A DNA stretch of 48,568 nucleotides from JADFUZ01 sp034430415 (GCA_034430415.1 DAOUEN010000012.1:1-48568); one strand, 5' to 3'; counted from the stretch's first letter, positions 1 to 9,655 are shown. Made by a program: numbers and translations. The notes: a model not told the origin generated them from the letters alone.

Positions 1-1025
<1,025 letters not shown>

Positions 1026-1027
<2 letters not shown>

Positions 1028-1061
1028 AGGGAGTCTCGTGGCGATATGCCATGATTCCTAG
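1026..1061 (+). other. Imperfect hairpin just after 16S rRNA
   Basis: CTAGG (1026-1030) and CCTAG (1057-1061) close an imperfect stem extended inward by GTGGC and GCCAT-type pairings. It begins where mature 16S ends. It could be part of the 3' processing stem or a weak terminator. There is no U-tract, and the 5' partner flank is outside the window, so the role is not settled. Confidence 0.35.
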
Positions 1062-1186
1062 GTCGGTCGGTAGGTATAGTCCTACTGCATAGATACTGTT
1101 TACCTTCCTTCCACTATTTAGTTGTTAAGTATCGTGAAGCCTTCTTGGTTGTACCATCTGCTATCCATCTTCTACTTCTACTTTGG

Positions 1187-1215
1187 TTGACGTAAGGTTG
1201 CCAAAGGGTTAACAT
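1187..1215 (+). promoter_or_regulatory. Putative sigma70 promoter for rny
   Basis: TTGACG (1187-1192), a 17-bp spacer and TAACAT (1210-1215) lie about 60 bp upstream of the rny start. This implies that rny has its own promoter and is not only read through from 16S. Confidence 0.45.
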
Positions 1216-1273
1216 TGGTCTGCGATGTCATATATTGTTACGCGTGGTTACTCTGACCTAATAGTGAGGAGAA

Positions 1274-2797
1274 ATGGACTATATATATATTCTGCTCGGA
1301 CTTGCTCTTGTTCTTGGTCCCCTTGTCGGCTACTATGCCAGACAGATAGTGGCCAATCAACAGATTCTAGGCACCAGGAAGGAAGCGAAGAGATTACTAG
1401 ATGAAGCCACACGCAGGCACAGAGAGTTGCTTCTGGAGGCCAGAGAGGAAGCCAGAAGAGTCAGGAGCGCTGCCGATGCTGACAATAGGGAGCGGAGGCA
1501 CCAGCTGCAGCAGGCAGAGAAACGTCTGAGCCAGCGGGAAGAGACCGTTGAGCGAAAACTGGAATCCGTTGAGCGGCGTGGGCAAGTTCTTGATGGGAAA
1601 GAGAGAGAAGTCGAGGGACACAAGGCCGAACTGCAGGATATCAAGGATAGGCAGCTTGCGCAACTGGAATCGCTTTCTGGTATGTCTAAGGACGAAGCGA
1701 GAGACAGCTTGCTTCAGAGCTTGAAGGGTGAGGTCGAAGGGGAAGCCTCGCGGCAGGTTCGCATATGGGAAGCCAAGATAAACGATGAGGCTGAAGAGAG
1801 AGCCCAGCGTATTCTGGCCAGTGCTATCCAACGTTGTACTACCGATGTTGTCTCGGAAACCACGGTATCGGCTATTTCCCTGCCCAGCGATGAGATGAAA
1901 GGGCGGCTTATTGGCCGCGAAGGACGCAATATCCGGGCATTGGAACAGGCCACCGGGGTTGATCTTATTATTGACGATACGCCAGAAACGGTCACTATTT
2001 CCAGTTTTGATCCTGTGAGACGCGAGGTGGCTCGTGTTGCGTTGAGCAAGCTCATTCTTGATGGGCGCATCCACCCGGCACGTATTGAGGAAGTGGTTGG
2101 GAAGGCGAACGCCGAAGTAGGGGCTCTGATTCGGAGTGAAGGTGAACGGGCTGCCCACGAGGCTGGAGTGGTGGGATTGCACCCAGAGTTAGTCAAGTTG
2201 CTTGGGCAGCTTAAGTTTCGGACCAGCTATGGGCAGAATGTCTTGCTTCATAGCCTGGAAGTCTCGTACCTGGCGGGTATGTTAGCGGAAGAAATTGGGA
2301 TGGATGCTGGCGCCGCCAAAAAAGCTGGGCTGCTGCACGATATCGGAAAGGCGGTGGACTATGAGGTGGAAGGCCCTCATGCGATGATAGGGGCAAAGCT
2401 CGTCAAGCAGTGGGACAAGTCTAATGAGATAGCTCAGGCCGTTGCGGAGCATCATGGTGAAGCGTCGACAACCAGTGTGATGGGCTTCATTGTTGCCGCC
2501 GCTGATGCCATAAGCGGTTCACGTATTGGTGCCAGGCGAGAGTCTTTGCAGCAGTATCTGAAGAGGATTGCGGAATTGGAGGATATAGCCAGTAGTTTCC
2601 CTGGGATCGAAAAGGCGTTTGCCATTCAGGCCGGGCGAGAGGTACGTGTTCTGGTGAAGCCTGACGAGGTTGACGACTTGACCACAGTCAGACTGGCTAG
2701 AGACATTTCCAAGAAGATTGAAGAGACCTTGACCTATCCAGGCCAGATCAGAGTGATGGTGGCTCGCCAGACGTCAGCAGTGGATTATGCCAAGTAA
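1274..2797 (+). CDS. rny: Ribonuclease Y
   Basis: Membrane-anchored endoribonuclease that starts mRNA turnover. Residues 4-22 form one N-terminal membrane helix. About residues 30-180 are a charged coiled coil. A KH RNA-binding domain follows at about 205-270, with the GREGRN loop at 214-219. The HD catalytic domain has H326 and the H355-D356 pair (LLHDIGKA). At 507 aa it is within the normal family length. The ATG is preceded by GAGGAG at a good distance. The YmdB-type phosphoesterase gene starts 18 bp downstream, the usual rny-ymdB neighbourhood in many bacteria. Family assignment is certain; its RNA targets cannot be read from the sequence. Confidence 0.97.
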   Translation: MDYIYILLGLALVLGPLVGYYARQIVANQQILGTRKEAKRLLDEATRRHRELLLEAREEARRVRSAADADNRERRHQLQQAEKRLSQREETVERKLESVERRGQVLDGKEREVEGHKAELQDIKDRQLAQLESLSGMSKDEARDSLLQSLKGEVEGEASRQVRIWEAKINDEAEERAQRILASAIQRCTTDVVSETTVSAISLPSDEMKGRLIGREGRNIRALEQATGVDLIIDDTPETVTISSFDPVRREVARVALSKLILDGRIHPARIEEVVGKANAEVGALIRSEGERAAHEAGVVGLHPELVKLLGQLKFRTSYGQNVLLHSLEVSYLAGMLAEEIGMDAGAAKKAGLLHDIGKAVDYEVEGPHAMIGAKLVKQWDKSNEIAQAVAEHHGEASTTSVMGFIVAAADAISGSRIGARRESLQQYLKRIAELEDIASSFPGIEKAFAIQAGREVRVLVKPDEVDDLTTVRLARDISKKIEETLTYPGQIRVMVARQTSAVDYAK

Positions 2798-2815
2798 GAT
2801 GGGCAAGATCAGGTA

Positions 2816-3595
2816 TTGAACATACTGGCGATAGGCGACATCGTAGGTAAGCCGGGTAGGTCTGCGGTTACCATGCTCTTGTCAGACTTGCGTCGCGAAT
2901 ACAATATCGACGTAGCTATAGCCAATGGTGAGAACGCTGCGGGAGGTTTGGGACTTACTCCGAGCATTGCGCATGAGCTTCTTGACTTCGGTATTGACGT
3001 AATCACTTCAGGAAACCATATCTGGCATAAAAAGGAGATAATTCCCTGTCTAGATGGCGGTCTGGCGCTTATTCGGCCTTTGAACTACCCTCCAGCATCC
3101 CCCGGACGTGGCTATGTGTGCCAGAACAACGTCGTGGTGGTCAATCTCATTGGTCGTACCTTCATGGGCAATTTCGATTGCCCTTTCCGTGCTATGGACA
3201 AGTTGCTATCCGAGATCGGAGGTCGGCCCAGAGCCATTATTGTCGACTTCCACGCTGAAGCAACGTCCGAAAAAGTGGCCATGGGTTGGTATCTTGATGG
3301 GCAGGTCAGCGCTGTGCTGGGGACACACACGCACGTAGGTACCATTGATGCTCACATATTGCCTGGCGGCACTGCATATGTTACTGACATAGGAATGGTG
3401 GGACCTGTAAGTTCGATCATCGGAAATGACGTAGACAGTGTGATAGGGCGTTTCCTCACGCAGATCCCTGGCCGCCTGTCGGTAGGGAAAGGCCCCGTGG
3501 ACTTCAACGCCATAGTAGTGCAAATTGACAACGACACCGGTAAGGCCGTAGGTATTGAGCGGATTCGAAGGGTGGTGGACCCCGCGAGAGCTTGA
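2816..3595 (+). CDS. YmdB-family metallophosphoesterase
   Basis: Calcineurin-like phosphoesterase of the TIGR00282/YmdB family, whose Bacillus member hydrolyses 2',3'-cyclic nucleotides. The metal-site motifs are all present: G-D near residues 7-8, NGEN at 37-40, SGNH at 65-68, DFHAE around H146 and GTHTH at 169-173. The length, 259 aa, is typical. The start is a TTG: no other start codon exists between it and the in-frame TAA that ends rny, and the Shine-Dalgarno is weak and close. Translation is therefore probably coupled to rny, 18 bp upstream. It converges on prmC. Confidence 0.93.
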   Translation: MNILAIGDIVGKPGRSAVTMLLSDLRREYNIDVAIANGENAAGGLGLTPSIAHELLDFGIDVITSGNHIWHKKEIIPCLDGGLALIRPLNYPPASPGRGYVCQNNVVVVNLIGRTFMGNFDCPFRAMDKLLSEIGGRPRAIIVDFHAEATSEKVAMGWYLDGQVSAVLGTHTHVGTIDAHILPGGTAYVTDIGMVGPVSSIIGNDVDSVIGRFLTQIPGRLSVGKGPVDFNAIVVQIDNDTGKAVGIERIRRVVDPARA

Positions 3596-3646
3596 CCAAC
3601 GTGTCACGTAGGGCTCTTCCCTGGGGGAAACAGGCGTGCGGTGCCC

Positions 3647-4534
3647 TTATGCTGCGGCTATGGGCCGACTGCTACTATCGAAGGTGTGCACGCAGATCAC
3701 CCTGTTGGTGCCTGCCAGGTCAGCGATTAATTCAACACTTGCCTCAGGGGAATAGGCAGCAATCGCGGCAGTTAATGCTTGGTTCTGTCCTTGGCCCATC
3801 TCCAGAACCATACATCCTCGAGGGGTGAGTTTTCCTGGTACTTGAGCTAGGAGGAGGCGGAGTGTATCCAAGCCGTCGTCGCCTCCGGCGATAGCCATGG
3901 TTGGCTCGAAATTCAGTATTTGCGAGTCCAGTGCTTGTAGTTCGCCATTTCTGACATATGGCAGGTTGGCCACTATGGCGTCTACTCTGGCGAGAAGCGG
4001 TGTGAGCAGATTGCCCTGAAGGAGCTCTACTCGGCCCTCAACTCCGTGGCGATGGCAATTCAGGCGGGCGACCTGGAGGGCAGAGGCTGAGATATCCGTG
4101 GCGTAGATTCTCGCCCGAGGGAATGCTAGAGCAAGGTTGACGGCGATGGCTCCGCAACCTGTGCCGATATCTGCTATGGTGACCTGCTTTGACCAAGATG
4201 AGTGGTGGCGAACACATTCTGCAGCCTTCGCTACCAGAAGCTCTGTCTCCGGTCTTGGGATAAGGACACGGCGGTCAACGTAAAACTCGATGCCACAAAA
4301 CTCAGAACGGTGTAGTATGTAGGCCAGTGGCTCACTGAGAACCCGCCGCTTGGCAAGATGCCATAAATAGCCCATCTCTCTTGGGGCCATGAGACGCTCA
4401 GGTTCACTGTATGTTTGCAGTCTGGATATCTTCAGAGCATGACACAGCAGTAACTCGGCTTCGATGGTAGCACAGTCGATGTTTGCTACGGCGAGTTCAG
4501 CCCGAATGAGGCGCAGAGCATCCCCTAGCGTCAT
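3647..4534 (-). CDS. prmC: Peptide chain release factor N5-glutamine methyltransferase
   Basis: S-adenosylmethionine-dependent methyltransferase that modifies the GGQ glutamine of release factors. The N-terminal helical RF-binding domain spans about residues 1-80. The PrmC signature RPETELL is at 94-100 and SAM motif I, DIGTGCG, at 122-128. The catalytic NPPY motif appears as N190-L-P-Y193, a Pro-to-Leu change at the second position. The gene follows prfA, its substrate, by 14 bp on the same strand, a classic prfA-prmC pair. No good Shine-Dalgarno precedes the ATG, so coupling to prfA is likely. Confidence 0.94.
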   Translation of the reverse strand: MTLGDALRLIRAELAVANIDCATIEAELLLCHALKISRLQTYSEPERLMAPREMGYLWHLAKRRVLSEPLAYILHRSEFCGIEFYVDRRVLIPRPETELLVAKAAECVRHHSSWSKQVTIADIGTGCGAIAVNLALAFPRARIYATDISASALQVARLNCHRHGVEGRVELLQGNLLTPLLARVDAIVANLPYVRNGELQALDSQILNFEPTMAIAGGDDGLDTLRLLLAQVPGKLTPRGCMVLEMGQGQNQALTAAIAAYSPEASVELIADLAGTNRVICVHTFDSSSRPIAAA

Positions 4535-4548
4535 GGGTGGATCTATTC

Positions 4549-5595
4549 TTATTGCTCCTGTCTGAAGGATAAAGTGTCGATAATCCTGTCAAGATCTCCG
4601 TCTAGAATGCCGTTGATGTTGTGCAGGGTCAGGTTGATTCGGTGGTCAGTAACCCGATCTTGGGGGAAATTATAGGTTCGTATCTTCTCTGATCGATCCC
4701 CCGTACCTACTTGGGTTCTGCGCTGGGTCTCTATCTCTTCAAACTGTTCGCGCTGCCGGACGTCAAATAGCCTAGCTCGGAGGACCGCCATCGCTTTCAT
4801 TCTGTTCTTTATTTGCGAGCGCTCATCTTGGCAAACCGCTACGATCCCAGTGGGTATGTGTGTGAGGCGGACTGCTGTGGTTACTTTATTGACGTTTTGT
4901 CCTCCAGCACCGCTTGAGTGGAAGAAGTCCATCTTGATATCGTCTGGGTTGATCTCCAACTCGATGTCTTCTACTTCAGGGAGCACTACCACAGTGGCTG
5001 CTGAAGTGTGAAGACGTCCTGAGGACTCAGTGGCCGGCACTCTTTGCACGCGGTGAACCCCGCGCTCATGCTTGAGTCGGCTGAAGGCCCCCTTGCCTTT
5101 GACCTCAAATACCACTTCCTTCAAGCCTCTGATGCCGCTCTGATTGCTGTCGACTATCTCTACCTGCCAGCCCCTGTTTTGAGCATAGCGACTGTACATT
5201 CGGAACAGATCTGCAGCGAAAAGGCTGGCTTCCTCCCCACCAGTGCCAGCTCTGATCTCAACGATGGCATCTTTACCATCATTGGGATCCTTGGGTTGCA
5301 GTGACTGCTCAAGCTGATGAAGGATGTCCTCGCGCCGCCGTCGCAGTGTAGTCACCTCTTCTCTGACAAAGCCTTTCATATCCCCGTCTGCAGTATCGGC
5401 GAGCAGGGCTTCTAACTCTGCTAGCTCCTTGGATGTCTTCTGGTATTGCCTGTATGCAGTGACCATGTCCTCGAGGCTAGCCCTCTCCTTAGCTATCTTC
5501 TGCAGCTGGTTTGGGTCGATAGCTACTTGTGGCTGAGCCATGAGCCGGCTCAGTTCGTCGTAGCGTTTCTGTGCTGAGTCCAACCGACTGAACAT
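4549..5595 (-). CDS. prfA: Peptide chain release factor 1
   Basis: Release factor for UAA and UAG codons. The codon-recognition tripeptide is P-A-T at 187-189 (RVPATES), which marks RF1 rather than RF2. The peptidyl-hydrolysis GGQ is at 231-233 in GAGGQNVNK. An N-terminal coiled-coil domain and a charged C-terminal domain complete the usual architecture at 348 aa. A good promoter lies 40-70 bp upstream, and prmC follows by 14 bp. Confidence 0.97.
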   Translation of the reverse strand: MFSRLDSAQKRYDELSRLMAQPQVAIDPNQLQKIAKERASLEDMVTAYRQYQKTSKELAELEALLADTADGDMKGFVREEVTTLRRRREDILHQLEQSLQPKDPNDGKDAIVEIRAGTGGEEASLFAADLFRMYSRYAQNRGWQVEIVDSNQSGIRGLKEVVFEVKGKGAFSRLKHERGVHRVQRVPATESSGRLHTSAATVVVLPEVEDIELEINPDDIKMDFFHSSGAGGQNVNKVTTAVRLTHIPTGIVAVCQDERSQIKNRMKAMAVLRARLFDVRQREQFEEIETQRRTQVGTGDRSEKIRTYNFPQDRVTDHRINLTLHNINGILDGDLDRIIDTLSFRQEQ

Positions 5596-5635
5596 CGTTA
5601 CTCTCGCAAATCTCGCTCCGCTAAGTGGCTGTCAT

Positions 5636-5665
5636 ATTATATCCAGCTCTAGAGGCACCGCTCAA
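5636..5665 (-). promoter_or_regulatory. Sigma70-type promoter for prfA-prmC
   Basis: On the minus strand, TTGAGC (5665-5660), an 18-bp spacer and a perfect TATAAT (5641-5636) lie upstream of the prfA ATG at 5595. The thyX promoter has the same -35 hexamer. Confidence 0.65.
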
Positions 5666-5791
5666 ATCTGGCTGGGTTGAGCAGCCAATCGAGGTATTGT
5701 GCAGGGTACAGGCACGTTCAAGCGGATCTCAGTTACCTTGAGCTGTCTTGTTGAAGAGCATAACGGCGCGAAAGACAGCTGGGGCTACAGC

Positions 5792-6349
5792 CTAGTCCGC
5801 TGTCTTTATTACCTGTTGTAATGCTGAGCAATAGCTTTGGTAGGTCTTGGAATCGAAGAGGACGAATACGACCCGATTGATTGTGGAGGCTCGTTCCCTA
5901 AGGAATGAGCACACGCTGGATATGGCTATCCTTGATGCCTCAACCAGGGGATAGCCATAAGCTCCCGTGCTGATAGAAGGGAAAGCGACACTGGTCAGCT
6001 TTATATCGGCGGCCACTTTCAAGCATTCGCGATAGGCACTAGCCAGAATCCTGGCCTCATTTCTGACACCCCCATGCCAGATAGGTCCCACTGTATGAAT
6101 GACATAAGTTGCCTTCAGCCTCCCTCCTGTAGAGGCCACAGCTTTTCCGGGTGGCAACGGCCCTTGACTGGAGATGATCTGTTTGCACTGTTCCAGGATG
6201 GCTGGACCTCCGGCCCGATGTATGGCTCCGTCGACCCCACCACCACCCATCAGACCAGGGTTGGCTGCATTGACTATTGCATCGGCAGACTGCTCCGTGA
6301 TGTCGCCCTGGACTATTGATACTCTTGTGTGGTCGATGACTACCTGCAT
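5792..6349 (-). CDS. Macrodomain protein (ADP-ribose / O-acetyl-ADP-ribose deacetylase type)
   Basis: Single macrodomain of 185 aa of the MacroD/E. coli YmdB class, which binds ADP-ribose and removes mono-ADP-ribose or acetyl groups. The adenine-site motif GDITEQ is at 15-20, NAAN at 27-30, the glycine-rich GGGGVDGAI at 35-43, and the phosphate loop PSISTGAYGYP around residue 120. The AAGGAAAGG Shine-Dalgarno is very close to the ATG. It lies 16 bp after the RNase HIII gene on the same strand, so the two are probably co-transcribed. It is unrelated to the YmdB-type phosphoesterase at 2816 despite the shared historical name. Confidence 0.92.
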   Translation of the reverse strand: MQVVIDHTRVSIVQGDITEQSADAIVNAANPGLMGGGGVDGAIHRAGGPAILEQCKQIISSQGPLPPGKAVASTGGRLKATYVIHTVGPIWHGGVRNEARILASAYRECLKVAADIKLTSVAFPSISTGAYGYPLVEASRIAISSVCSFLRERASTINRVVFVLFDSKTYQSYCSALQQVIKTAD

Positions 6350-6365
6350 CCTTTCCTTCTGGTAG

Positions 6366-7010
6366 CTAATCTGCCAGTACCGATCTTGTTGTCTTGAAGT
6401 GGATCTTGGCTACTTCCCTCAACCTTTCGTTTCCGTACCTTGTGATGAATTCTTTTCCAGCTTGGATCACGACAGACGAGGCTCCCTTGGGGAGCTTCAT
6501 GTGGTATTTCGCTGAGAGTTGGGCCAGTCTGCGAAGGAACTCTGCCCTGGCCAGGATCGAAGCTGCGGCTACTGCGATATTGCTTTCGGCTCCGGTCTGC
6601 TGTTCCACCTGTATTGTCCTACCTTTGCTCAGCAGTGCGCTGATAAGGAAGTTCTCATCGCCGAATTGGTCAGCTAGAGCATAGCTGCATTCCTCTCTAT
6701 TGAGGATATTCTCTATGGCTCTAGCATGCCCCCAAGCGAGCAGACGGTTCAGGTTTTGTATCTTGCTATACAGGTGGTTGTATTTCTCAGGTCCTATAGG
6801 CACGATGGCGTAGATACAGGATCCCCTGATCTTCCCAGCCAATCTCTCTACTGAGGCGTCTGCAAGTCGCTTGCTGTCTTTCACTCCCAGTTGTCCGAGA
6901 GGTCCAAGAACAGCGCCGTCTACCAGCACGGCAGCAACCACCAGGGGCCCGAAGTAGTCGCCCTTGCCAGCCTCGTCGCTTCCTATCCAGTTCGCTTGCG
7001 TACTGGACAT
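6366..7010 (-). CDS. rnhC: Ribonuclease HIII-like protein, short form
   Basis: Removes RNA from RNA-DNA hybrids. The motif GSDEAGKGDYFGPL (about residues 10-23 of the 214-aa form, acidic pair D12-E13) is the RNase HIII version rather than the RNase HII one. KDSK and the AAASILARAEFL helix follow. The frame is open back to 7181, but those 57 extra residues show no domain, have no Shine-Dalgarno, and would cover the promoter of the divergent dehydratase gene. The ATG at 7010 is therefore preferred, although it too lacks a clear Shine-Dalgarno. In this form the TBP-like N-terminal substrate-binding domain usual in RNase HIII is missing. Confidence 0.88.
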   Translation of the reverse strand: MSSTQANWIGSDEAGKGDYFGPLVVAAVLVDGAVLGPLGQLGVKDSKRLADASVERLAGKIRGSCIYAIVPIGPEKYNHLYSKIQNLNRLLAWGHARAIENILNREECSYALADQFGDENFLISALLSKGRTIQVEQQTGAESNIAVAAASILARAEFLRRLAQLSAKYHMKLPKGASSVVIQAGKEFITRYGNERLREVAKIHFKTTRSVLAD

Positions 7011-7130
7011 ACTGCTGAGTCCAATTGACCACTGAGGCTTGTCACCATTGTCAATATTAGCAAGTTTCGCTGTCTGGGGCACCAAACGTAGGGGCAACCC
7101 CGATGTCTCGTTGTCGGAGCCTGCGATTGT

Positions 7131-7159
7131 TTGATGGTGAGCGCCCTGAAGAATATAAT
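7131..7159 (+). promoter_or_regulatory. Strong sigma70-type promoter for the AbfD-like gene
   Basis: TTGATG (7131-7136), a 17-bp spacer and TATAAT (7154-7159) precede the start codon at 7199, giving a leader of about 33 nt with AAGGAGG at 7182-7188. Confidence 0.7.
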
Positions 7160-7198
7160 AGACTGGCATTAATGAAGGCATAAGGAGGCTATTCCGTC

Positions 7199-8683
7199 AT
7201 GGCATTGAAAACTGCAGAAGAGTACATAAACAGCCTGCGCAAACTCAATTTGGATATATATCTTTTCGGCGAGAAAGTGGACAACTGGGTTGACCATCCG
7301 GTCATCAGACCATCTATTAACGCTATCGCTATGACCTATAAGGTGGCCCACGAACCCGAAACCGAAGCCTTAGCCACCACAACATCAATCCTCACTGGCA
7401 AGAAGACAAACAGATTCACGTCGCTATTTGAGAGCACTGACGATCTGGTCAAGAAAGTGAAACTGCAGAGATTGCTGGGGCAGAGGACGGGTTGTTGTTT
7501 CCAGAGATGCGTAGGTATGGATGCGATCAATGCGGTTTTCAGCACTACCTACGAAATCGATGAGAAATGGGGAACCGAATACCACAGGAGATTCACGGAA
7601 TGGGTGAAATACGTTCAAGAGAATGACCTGTGCATCCAGGGTGCCATGACTGATGTCAAAGGTGATAGAGGGCTGAGCCCGAGTCGCCAGCCTGATCCAG
7701 ACATGTACGTGCACGTGGTGGAGCGACAGAGCGGTGGGATAGTAGTAAGGGGGGCAAAGGCAAACCAGACCGGGGCTGTTAATTCCCACGAAATGCTTGT
7801 CATGCCAACTCTGAGAATGCGTGAGGAGGACAAAGATTACGCGGTCACTTGCGCGTTGCCGACGGACGCCCCTGGCGTGCACTTCGTGTACGGGAGGCAG
7901 TCTTGCGACAAGCGCAAGCTTGAGGGAGGGGACATAGACGTTGGGAATTATATGTTCGGTGGGCAGGAGGCGTTGACCATCCTAGATGATGTCTTCGTTC
8001 CTTGGGACAGGGTTTTCATGTGTGGCGAATTTGAATTCTCCAGCATGATGATAGAGAGGTTTGCTGGCTATCACAGACAGAGCTATGGGGGCTGCAAGCC
8101 TGGCATCGGTGATGTGATCATTGGAGCTACAGCGTCGATGGCGGAATACAATGGGGTACCCAAAGCGGCGCATATCAGAGACAAGATTGCAGAGATGAAC
8201 CACCTTGTTGAAACGTTGCATGCGTGTGGCCTAGCGTCCTCGACCGAAGGATGGAAGACCGCGGCTGGTAATTATCAGGCAGACATTCTGCTGGCAAACG
8301 TGTGTAAACAGAATGTCACCAGATTTCCCTATGAGCTTTGCAGACTTGCTGAGGATATCGCAGGTGGTGCCGTGGTAACACTCCCCTCGGAGAAGGATTT
8401 GAGACATCCGCTGATGGGGAAGTATATTGAAAAGTACTTCAAGGGAGTGGCTGGTGTTCCGACGGAGGACCGGATGCGAATGTTGACGCTCATACACTGC
8501 ATGAGCTTCGGCTTGACAGCGCCAAGCTACCGGACTGAGTCAATGCACGGAGCCGGGTCTCCTCAGGCTCAGAGGGTTATGATTGAACGCCAGACGGATA
8601 TGGAGCACAAGAAGACCCTTGCCCGCAGGCTGGCAGGCATAGACAAACGAGAAGACGTCACTAGCCAAGCACCACGCCGGTAG
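7199..8683 (+). CDS. abfD: 4-hydroxybutyryl-CoA dehydratase / vinylacetyl-CoA isomerase
   Basis: FAD and [4Fe-4S] enzyme that dehydrates 4-hydroxybutyryl-CoA to crotonyl-CoA. It acts in 4-aminobutyrate fermentation and in the 4-hydroxybutyrate arms of carbon-fixation cycles. The protein aligns by eye along its whole 494 aa with Clostridium aminobutyricum AbfD. All four cluster ligands are present: C100 and C104 (CFQRCVGMD), H292 and C299 (GYHRQSYGGCK). Conserved blocks WVDHP, GAMTDVKGDRGL, NSHE and RTESMHGAGSPQAQR are also there. It has its own strong promoter and AAGGAGG site. No 4-hydroxybutyrate CoA-transferase or ligase lies in the window, so the direction of the pathway is open. Confidence 0.95.
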   Translation: MALKTAEEYINSLRKLNLDIYLFGEKVDNWVDHPVIRPSINAIAMTYKVAHEPETEALATTTSILTGKKTNRFTSLFESTDDLVKKVKLQRLLGQRTGCCFQRCVGMDAINAVFSTTYEIDEKWGTEYHRRFTEWVKYVQENDLCIQGAMTDVKGDRGLSPSRQPDPDMYVHVVERQSGGIVVRGAKANQTGAVNSHEMLVMPTLRMREEDKDYAVTCALPTDAPGVHFVYGRQSCDKRKLEGGDIDVGNYMFGGQEALTILDDVFVPWDRVFMCGEFEFSSMMIERFAGYHRQSYGGCKPGIGDVIIGATASMAEYNGVPKAAHIRDKIAEMNHLVETLHACGLASSTEGWKTAAGNYQADILLANVCKQNVTRFPYELCRLAEDIAGGAVVTLPSEKDLRHPLMGKYIEKYFKGVAGVPTEDRMRMLTLIHCMSFGLTAPSYRTESMHGAGSPQAQRVMIERQTDMEHKKTLARRLAGIDKREDVTSQAPRR

Positions 8684-8735
8684 CGGCTGATTTCTTCCGG
8701 AGTCGCATCTCCTTCAGTACCATAAGTGTTGATGC

Positions 8736-8764
8736 TTGACAGGAGATGTTAGTTGTTCCATACT
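8736..8764 (+). promoter_or_regulatory. Sigma70-type promoter of the dtxR-feo operon
   Basis: TTGACA (8736-8741, perfect), a 17-bp spacer and CATACT (8759-8764) lie upstream of the regulator gene. The putative operator begins 3 bp downstream of the -10 box. Confidence 0.6.
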
Positions 8765-8767
8765 TTA

Positions 8768-8786
8768 TTAGACTAAGCTAACATAG
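8768..8786 (+). promoter_or_regulatory. Putative DtxR-family operator
   Basis: TTAGACTAAGCTAACATAG agrees at 13 of 19 positions, by my count, with the remembered DtxR/IdeR iron box. It has the dyad TTAG-N6-CTAA. It sits between the -10 box and the regulator start, where binding would block transcription. Iron-dependent autoregulation is inferred. Confidence 0.5.
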
Positions 8787-8798
8787 GTGTGACGGAAG

Positions 8799-9263
8799 GT
8801 GATAGCAAAACGACCCGTTGTGAAGAAGCAGTCCGCGAGTATGGAGGATTACCTCGAGGCCATAGGCGTCCTCAGTGATCAGGGCAAAGTAGTCCGGGCA
8901 AACCAGATTAGCCGAGCATTAGACGTTAAGAAGTCGAGCGTGACTGCAGCTCTGAAGAAGCTTACTGCGACTGGTCTGGTAGTGCATGAGCCATATGGCT
9001 ATGTCGAGCTTACTCGCGAAGGCAAGAGGGTCGCCGAGGGTGTGATCCGCCGTCACCGAATCTTGACCCGGTTCTTGAGTGAAGTGCTGGGCGTGGATAA
9101 GGACATAGCAGAGGAAGACGCCTGCAAGATCGAACATATGATCAGCTCTGTGAGTACCGAGAAACTGACGGAGTTTATGGAGTTCGTAGAGGCATGCCCA
9201 CTAGGGAAGATAAGGTCTCCAGAGAGGTACACGTACTACTTTCATCGTGAGCAGACTTCATGA
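8799..9263 (+). CDS. DtxR-family iron-dependent transcriptional repressor
   Basis: Winged-helix regulator of 154 aa. The DNA-binding domain is at about residues 15-75 (recognition helix KKSSVTAALKKL). The metal-binding and dimerisation domain follows, with C109-x-x-E112-H113. A cysteine at the first position is the DtxR/IdeR iron-type pattern; MntR has glutamate there. The C-terminal SH3-like domain of full DtxR is absent. The listed GTG start overlaps its GGAAGG; an ATG at 8841 is a possible alternative. It heads the feoA-feoA-feoB operon and probably represses it when Fe(II) is plentiful. Confidence 0.9.
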   Translation: MIAKRPVVKKQSASMEDYLEAIGVLSDQGKVVRANQISRALDVKKSSVTAALKKLTATGLVVHEPYGYVELTREGKRVAEGVIRRHRILTRFLSEVLGVDKDIAEEDACKIEHMISSVSTEKLTEFMEFVEACPLGKIRSPERYTYYFHREQTS

Positions 9264-9421
9264 AGTAAGCAGGATTGGGACCATGGTCGGGCCATAGATA
9301 CATATAGTAGACGTCTTGCGGCATGTAACGGAAGAGACGATAGAGAGCTGAATTGGAGCAGAAGGCGCGCCACAGAAGGCTTGGCAGTGGGATATCCGAT
9401 AAAGAGAAAGAGAGCAATGGA

Positions 9422-9655
9422 ATGGTGAAGAGGTTCTTGGGCGAGTTGAACCCGGGCGAGAGAGGGAGGGTTCTGCGACTTGGAGGAAGGGGATCGATCC
9501 GCCACCGACTTCTCGATATGGGTCTGGTCACCGGCAGCGAAGTTGAAGTTGAACGAGTGGCTCCTTTGGGTGATCCTGTTGAGATCAGAATCAAGGGATA
9601 TCATTTGTCACTGCGGAAAGAAGATGCAGCCTCCATACAGATAGAGGAGCTATGA
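9422..9655 (+). CDS. feoA: FeoA-domain protein 1
   Basis: Small SH3-like protein of the ferrous-iron uptake system. From the ATG at 9422 it is 77 aa and carries the FeoA pattern: LNPGERG, an LGGRGSIRHRLLDMGL core, and VEVERVAPLGDPVEIRIKGYHLSLRKEDA. The frame is open back to a TTG at 9353, but those residues are outside the domain. Its TGA overlaps the ATG of the second FeoA (ATGA), a sign of translational coupling. FeoA is thought to modulate FeoB at the membrane. Confidence 0.92.
   Translation: MVKRFLGELNPGERGRVLRLGGRGSIRHRLLDMGLVTGSEVEVERVAPLGDPVEIRIKGYHLSLRKEDAASIQIEEL

Noticed and set aside
1397..2182. 261-codon minus-strand ORF opposite rny
   Set aside because: It is a codon-bias shadow of a certain gene, with no Shine-Dalgarno and no domain.
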